Assembly: GCF_900091845.1 (NCBI RefSeq)
Contig: NZ_FMCI01000055.1
Span: forward strand, 1 to 44,936
Reading direction: 5' to 3'
Source: Streptomyces sp. SolWspMP-5a-2
GTDB lineage: Bacteria > Actinomycetota > Actinomycetes > Streptomycetales > Streptomycetaceae
DNA: 44,936 nt
A program made the position numbers and the translations under genes. Position 1 is the stretch's first letter. Each line of letters begins with the position of its first letter. Of the stretch, positions 40,398 through 44,936 are shown one piece after another. The notes under the pieces are model-generated. The model saw only the letters and a program-made list of their open reading frames with translations. It searched no databases and was not told the DNA's origin.

Positions 40398-42695
40398 ATG
40401 CGGGCGGGAGTGGAATTGTCAAACAGGGAATTTCCGGACGGTGAAATCCGCCGGGAACAGGAATTCATCGACGGGCTGTACGCCCATGTCGACGCCCTGC
40501 GCGGCGACACCGAGGCGGGCGTCACCGACGCGCTCGCCCAGGGCGCCACACCCATGCAGGCCCGGCTGGAGCGGGACATCCTGGTCGCCGAGCGCTCCGG
40601 ACTGCTCGCCGCGCTGAACGCCGTCGACGGGTCGCTCTGCTTCGGCCGCGTCGACCTCGCCTCGGGCGCGAGCCACCACATCGGCCGCATCGGGCTGCGC
40701 GCCGACGACAGCGCGCGCACCCCCCTCCTGATCGACTGGCGGGCCGAGGTCGCCCGCCCCTTCTACCTCGCCACCGGCCACACCCCGATGGGCCTGCGCC
40801 GCCGCAGGCACCTCACCACCGACGGCCGCACCGTGACCGCGCTGCACGACGAGATCCTCGACCTGGGCGACGCCACCCGCACCGGACACGAGGACCCGAC
40901 CGGCGACGCCGTCCTGCTGAGCGCCCTCGACTCGGCGCGCACCGGCCGGATGGCCGACATCGTGCGCACCATCCAGGCCGAGCAGGACGAGATCATCCGC
41001 GCCCCGCACCGCGGCGTCCTGGTCGTCGAGGGCGGCCCCGGCACCGGCAAGACCGCCGTCGCCCTGCACCGGGCCGCCTACCTGCTCTACGAGCACCGGG
41101 AGCTGCTGGCCCGGCGCGCGGTCCTGATCGTCGGACCCAACCCCGCCTTCCTCGGCTACATCGGCGAGGTGCTGCCCGCGCTCGGCGAGACCGGCGTGCT
41201 CCTGGCCACCGTCGGCGAACTCTTCCCCGGGGTGCGCGCGACCGCCACCGACACCCCGGAGGCGGCCGCCGTGAAGGGCCGCGCCGCGATGGCCGACGTG
41301 CTCGCCGCCGCCGTCCGCGACCGGCAGGCGCTGCCCGACCCGGTCCTCACCGTCGAGCACGACCGCGAGGTCCTGATGCTCGACGACGGCCTGGTCCAGG
41401 TCGCCCGCGACCGCACCCGCGCGGCCGGGCTGCCGCACAACGAGGCCCGCGAGCACTTCGAGGGCCACATCCTCAACACCCTCACCGACATGGTCGCCGA
41501 ACGCATCGGCACCGACCCGTTCGACGGCGGCAACCTGCTCGACCCCAGCGACATCACCCAGATCCGCGACGAACTCGCCGAGAACCCGGAGGTCTGGTCG
41601 GCGATCGACCTGCTGTGGCCGCGGCTCACCCCGCAGCGCCTGGTCGCCGACCTGCTCGCGGCCCCCGAGGAGCACCTCGGCGCCGCGGACGCCGACGCCG
41701 TCCGCCGCCCGGTGACCCGCGCCTGGACGGTCGCCGACGTCCCGCTGCTCGACGAGGCCGCCGAACTCCTCGGCGTGGACGAGCGGGTGGGCCGGGCCCG
41801 CGCCGACCGCGAGCGCGAGACCCGGATCGCCTACGCGCAGGGTGTCCTCGACGTCTCCTACGCCTCGCGCACCTACGAGTTCGAGGACAAGGAGGACGGC
41901 GACCCCGACGGCTCGGAGGTGCTGTCGGCGCACGACGTCATCGACGCCGCACGGTTCGCCGAGCGCCACGAGGAGGAGGACGTCCGCAGCGCGGCCGAGC
42001 GGGCGGCGGCCGACCGGAGCTGGGCGTTCGGGCACATCATCGTCGACGAGGCGCAGGAGCTGTCCCCGATGGCCTGGCGGCTGCTGATGCGGCGCAGCCC
42101 GACCCGCTCGATGACGCTGGTCGGCGACCCGGTCCAGACCGCCGAGGCGGCCGGGGTCGGCTCCTGGTCCGACATCCTCGCGCCGTACGTCGAGGACCGC
42201 TGGGCGCACGCCCGGCTGGGCGTCAACTACCGCACCCCGGCCGAGATCATGGAGCTGGCGGCCGGAGTGGTCAGGGCCGCGCACCCCGGCTTCGAGCCGC
42301 CCAGCTCGGTGCGGGCCACCGGGGTGCGGCCCACCGTGCGGCAGGTGCCGGGCGACGCCCTGCCCGCCGCGGTCGCCGAGGCCGTCGCCTCGCTCACGCC
42401 CGCCGAGGGCCGCCTGGCGGTGATCGCGCCGCGCGACCTGCACCGGGCGCTGGCCGCGCGGCTCGACGGGGTGACGGCGGGCGCGGAGCCCGACCTGACC
42501 CGGCGGGTCGTGCTGCTCGACCCCCGACAGTCGAAGGGCCTGGAGTTCGACTCGGTGCTGGTGGTGGAGCCGGGCCGGTACGGCACGAGCGACCTGTACG
42601 TGGCCCTGACCCGGGCCACCCAGCGGCTCGGGGTGCTGCACACGGGCCCGCTCCCGGCGGGGTTCGGGACGGCGGCCGCCGGCGGCCGGGACTGA
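40398..42695 (+). CDS. helD: HelD-type UvrD-like RNA polymerase motor ATPase
   Basis: A ~765-residue superfamily 1 ATPase of the HelD family, which dislodges stalled RNA polymerase from DNA; some actinobacterial members give rifamycin tolerance. N-terminal helical arm (~10-70: EIRREQEFIDGLYAHVDALRG), Walker A VVEGGPGTGKTAVALHRAAYL (~212), motif II IIVDEAQELSPMAWRLL, motif III TLVGDPVQTAEAAG, and motifs V/VI QSKGLEFDSVLVVEP and YVALTRATQRL. The ATG 40398 has no good binding site. TTG 40416 with GGGAG 5 bases upstream is an alternative start. The first codons are unusually A+T-rich. Neighbours merR-trxA end at a strong terminator, so it is transcribed separately. Confidence 0.92.
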   Translation: MRAGVELSNREFPDGEIRREQEFIDGLYAHVDALRGDTEAGVTDALAQGATPMQARLERDILVAERSGLLAALNAVDGSLCFGRVDLASGASHHIGRIGLRADDSARTPLLIDWRAEVARPFYLATGHTPMGLRRRRHLTTDGRTVTALHDEILDLGDATRTGHEDPTGDAVLLSALDSARTGRMADIVRTIQAEQDEIIRAPHRGVLVVEGGPGTGKTAVALHRAAYLLYEHRELLARRAVLIVGPNPAFLGYIGEVLPALGETGVLLATVGELFPGVRATATDTPEAAAVKGRAAMADVLAAAVRDRQALPDPVLTVEHDREVLMLDDGLVQVARDRTRAAGLPHNEAREHFEGHILNTLTDMVAERIGTDPFDGGNLLDPSDITQIRDELAENPEVWSAIDLLWPRLTPQRLVADLLAAPEEHLGAADADAVRRPVTRAWTVADVPLLDEAAELLGVDERVGRARADRERETRIAYAQGVLDVSYASRTYEFEDKEDGDPDGSEVLSAHDVIDAARFAERHEEEDVRSAAERAAADRSWAFGHIIVDEAQELSPMAWRLLMRRSPTRSMTLVGDPVQTAEAAGVGSWSDILAPYVEDRWAHARLGVNYRTPAEIMELAAGVVRAAHPGFEPPSSVRATGVRPTVRQVPGDALPAAVAEAVASLTPAEGRLAVIAPRDLHRALAARLDGVTAGAEPDLTRRVVLLDPRQSKGLEFDSVLVVEPGRYGTSDLYVALTRATQRLGVLHTGPLPAGFGTAAAGGRD

Positions 42696-42717
42696 CCCCG
42701 GCCGCCGGCGGAGGGGC

Positions 42718-44936
42718 TCACGCGGGCCGCAGCCAGACCGTGGCCAGCGGCGGCAGGGTCAGCCGGATGCTCGAACCCTGGCCGTGCCAGGGGTGGGGCT
42801 CCGGCTTCAGGGCGTCCGGGTGGACGACGCCGCTGCCGCCGTAGCGCGCCGCGTCGGTGTTCAGGACCTCCTGCCAGGCCGGGACGTCCTCCGGGACGCC
42901 GACCCGGTAGTCGTGGCGGACCACGGGGGAGAGGTGGGTCACCGCGAGCAGCGGGCTGCCGTCGGCGGCCAGCCGCAGATAGGCGAGGACGTTGTCGTCG
43001 GCCGAGTCGCCGGTGATCCACCGGAAGCCCGCGGGGTCGGTGTCGCGCTGCCACAGGGCCGGGGTGGCGGTGTAGACGGTGTTGAGGTCGCGGACGAGGT
43101 CGCGGACGCCGCGGTGGTCGGCCTCGGCGCCGTAGGCCGGGTCGAGCAGCCACCAGTCCGGGCCGTGCGCCTCGGACCACTCGGCGCCCTGGGCGAACTC
43201 CTGTCCCATGAAGAGGAGTTGCTTGCCGGGGTGGGCCCACATGTGGGCGAGGTAGGCGCGCAGGTCGGCGCGTTGGCGCCACCAGTCGCCCGGCATCTTG
43301 GAGACCAGGGACCGCTTGCCGTGCACCACCTCGTCGTGCGAGATCGGCAGCACGTAGTTCTCGCTGTACGCGTACACCATCGAGAACGTCATCTCGTGGT
43401 GGTGGTGCCTGCGGTGCACCGGCTCATGGGCCATGTAGGCCAGCGAGTCGTGCATCCAGCCCATGTTCCACTTCATGCCGAAGCCGAGACCGCCGGTGTC
43501 CGTGGCGCGCGTGACGCCGTCCCACGCCGTCGACTCCTCGGCGATCGTGACGACCCCCGGCACCCGCCGGTACAGCGTCGCGTTCATCTCCTGGAGGAAC
43601 GCCACCGCGTCCAGGTTCTCCCGGCCCCCGTACGCGTTCGGCGTCCACTGGCCCTCCTCGCGCGAGTAGTCGAGGTAGAGCATCGAGGCGACGGCGTCCA
43701 CCCGCAGCCCGTCGATGTGGAACTCCTCGCACCAGTACACCGCGTTCGCCACCAGGAAGTTGCGCACCTCACGGCGGCCGAAGTCGAACTCCAGGGTGCC
43801 CCAGTCGGGGTGGGCCGCCCGCAGCGGATCCGCGCTCTCGTACAGCGGACGCCCGTCGAACTCCGCCAACGCCCAGGCGTCGCGCGGGAAGTGGGCCGGG
43901 ACCCAGTCCATCAGCACCCCGATCCCGGCCCGGTGCAGCGCGTCGACCAGGAACCGGAAGTCGTCCGGGGTGCCGAGGCGGGCGGTCGGCGCGTAGAAGC
44001 CGGTGACCTGGTAGCCCCACGACCCGCCGAACGGATGCTCGGCGACCGGCATCAGCTCGACGTGCGTGAACCCCAGGTCGCGCACGTACCCGGGCAACTG
44101 GTCGGCCAGCTGACGGTACGTCAACCCAGGGCGCCAGGACGGCAGATGGATCTCGTAGACGCTGAACGGCGCCTCGTGCGGCGGCACCTCGCCGCGCCGG
44201 GCCATCCACTCCCCGTCCCGCCACTCGTGGTGCGCGGCCGTCACCACGGACGACGTCGCGGGCGGCACCTCGGTGCGCCGGGCCATCGGGTCGGCGCGCT
44301 GGGTGCGGGTGCCGTCGGGACCGGTCAGCTCGAACTTGTACAGCTCGCCCTCGCCGACCCCCGGCACGAACAGCTCCCACACCCCGGAGGACCCCAGCGA
44401 CCGCAGCGGGAAGCCGGTGCCGTCCCAGAAGTTGAAGGTGCCCGCGAGGCGCACCCCGCGCGCGTTCGGCGCCCACACCGCGAACCGGGTGCCGGACACG
44501 CCCTGGTGCACCGTGGGATGCGCGCCGAGCGCCTTCCACAGCTCCTCGTGCCGTCCCTCGCCGATCAGATGCAGGTCGAGATCGCCCAGCGTCGGCAGGA
44601 ACCGGTAGGCGTCCTCCACCTCCGGTTCGGCGCCCTCGTACCCGACGAGCAGCCGGTAGGCGGGGACCTCCGGCAGCGGCAGCAGCCCGGAGAAGAAGCC
44701 GTCCCCGTCGTCGTGCAGGGCCGCGCGCAGCCCGTCCCCGACGACGGTCACCGACCGCGCGTACGGCCGGAACGCCCGGAAGACCACCCCGCCCGCCACC
44801 GGGTGCGCCCCCAGCACCGCGTGCGGCTCGTGGTGCGTGCCGTGCAGCAGCCGCTCCCGGTCCACGGCGTCCGGCGCGGTGGAGACGGCGACCTCGACGG
44901 GCGGTACGGCGGCCGGCGGGGGCGCGGGGAGAGGGG
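42718..44936 (-). CDS. glgB: 1,4-alpha-glucan branching enzyme (5' end outside window)
   Basis: GH13 branching enzyme making alpha-1,6 branches in glycogen. Visible: an N-terminal domain ([27 protein letters not shown]), a CBM48-type domain ([25 protein letters not shown]), and the catalytic barrel with [19 protein letters not shown] (nucleophile Asp), VTIAEEST (acid Glu) and [12 protein letters not shown]. The C-terminal beta domain ends TVWLRPA. A GTG at 44865 would give 715 residues, but it lacks a binding site. The frame stays open to the window end through a Pro/Ala/Val-rich stretch ([13 protein letters not shown]), as in Streptomyces GlgB, so the true start is probably beyond 44936. Convergent with helD, 22 bases apart. 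Confidence 0.94.
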   Translation of the reverse strand, partial: PLPAPPPAAVPPVEVAVSTAPDAVDRERLLHGTHHEPHAVLGAHPVAGGVVFRAFRPYARSVTVVGDGLRAALHDDGDGFFSGLLPLPEVPAYRLLVGYEGAEPEVEDAYRFLPTLGDLDLHLIGEGRHEELWKALGAHPTVHQGVSGTRFAVWAPNARGVRLAGTFNFWDGTGFPLRSLGSSGVWELFVPGVGEGELYKFELTGPDGTRTQRADPMARRTEVPPATSSVVTAAHHEWRDGEWMARRGEVPPHEAPFSVYEIHLPSWRPGLTYRQLADQLPGYVRDLGFTHVELMPVAEHPFGGSWGYQVTGFYAPTARLGTPDDFRFLVDALHRAGIGVLMDWVPAHFPRDAWALAEFDGRPLYESADPLRAAHPDWGTLEFDFGRREVRNFLVANAVYWCEEFHIDGLRVDAVASMLYLDYSREEGQWTPNAYGGRENLDAVAFLQEMNATLYRRVPGVVTIAEESTAWDGVTRATDTGGLGFGMKWNMGWMHDSLAYMAHEPVHRRHHHHEMTFSMVYAYSENYVLPISHDEVVHGKRSLVSKMPGDWWRQRADLRAYLAHMWAHPGKQLLFMGQEFAQGAEWSEAHGPDWWLLDPAYGAEADHRGVRDLVRDLNTVYTATPALWQRDTDPAGFRWITGDSADDNVLAYLRLAADGSPLLAVTHLSPVVRHDYRVGVPEDVPAWQEVLNTDAARYGGSGVVHPDALKPEPHPWHGQGSSIRLTLPPLATVWLRPA

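Noticed and set aside
40330..40400. Rifamycin-associated element upstream of helD
   Set aside because: The GGGGCTTGC-type 19-bp palindrome was looked for because of the HelD family, and is not there. Only the TTCGTGAC dyad is present.

Overview
The window is about 45 kb of very GC-rich DNA whose gene families are typical of a Streptomyces chromosome: CslA/GlxA, isobutyryl-CoA mutase, DUF6230/DUF6114, the HelD family of actinobacteria, and a glycogen branching enzyme with a long N-terminus. Genes are dense, often coupled by 4-base GTGA/ATGA overlaps, and GTG starts are common. I see no tRNA, rRNA, CRISPR array, insertion sequence, phage gene or replication origin. Forty protein genes are supported, two of them cut by the window edges. 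From memory, much of the order (icmA, CnoX-like protein, DUF6230 genes, pyk, ackA, pta, pfkA, two-component/DctA, MerR/thioredoxin, HelD, glgB) resembles the SCO5403-SCO5440 stretch of S. coelicolor. The cslA-glxA-cslZ group lies elsewhere (about SCO2836-2838) in that species. I could not check this here.

Left part (1-17.0 kb): a PepSY protein diverges from an OmpR-type two-component pair whose sensor carries an Asp-rich insert. Next come a MarR regulator, three coupled AIM24 paralogues transcribed leftward, and a divergent DUF3817/thiamine-binding pair. The polar-growth glycan cluster follows: cslA (glycan synthase) and glxA (copper radical oxidase) as an operon, meeting the GH6 lipoprotein gene cslZ tail to tail. 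An ArsR-like regulator and an MFS exporter share an operator-bearing divergent promoter. A MarR regulator, a second DUF3817 gene, icmA behind a perfect 24-bp palindrome, and a TetR regulator complete this part.

Centre (17.0-28.6 kb): a thioredoxin-TPR (CnoX-like) chaperone gene is followed by a 643-bp gene-free region with three TTAC/GTAA dyads. It leads into a three-gene exported/membrane cassette: DUF6230, DUF6114 and a membrane-anchored protein with an LEA-like Ala/Lys/Asp segment. This cassette is the best candidate for an undescribed system. Central carbon genes follow: pyk, then pta-ackA (acetate overflow, substrate-level ATP), with pfkA divergent from pta. An XRE regulator closes the block.

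Right part (28.6-44.9 kb): a sugar-type ABC importer (binding lipoprotein plus two permeases, no ATPase gene) and a DcuS/DcuR-like sensor-regulator pair divergent from a DctA-type dicarboxylate symporter. A TetR/DHA2-efflux pair has two matched 18-bp palindromes over the shared promoter. Then come a DUF2127 membrane protein with a zinc-ribbon-like N-terminus, a MerR-thioredoxin operon with a MerR-type 19-bp spacer promoter, a HelD-type RNA polymerase motor ATPase, and the 5'-truncated glgB.

A cross-window pattern is that several genes, mostly one-component regulators, begin 6-8 bases after a TAnnnT -10 box with no ribosome binding site. This suggests leaderless transcripts.
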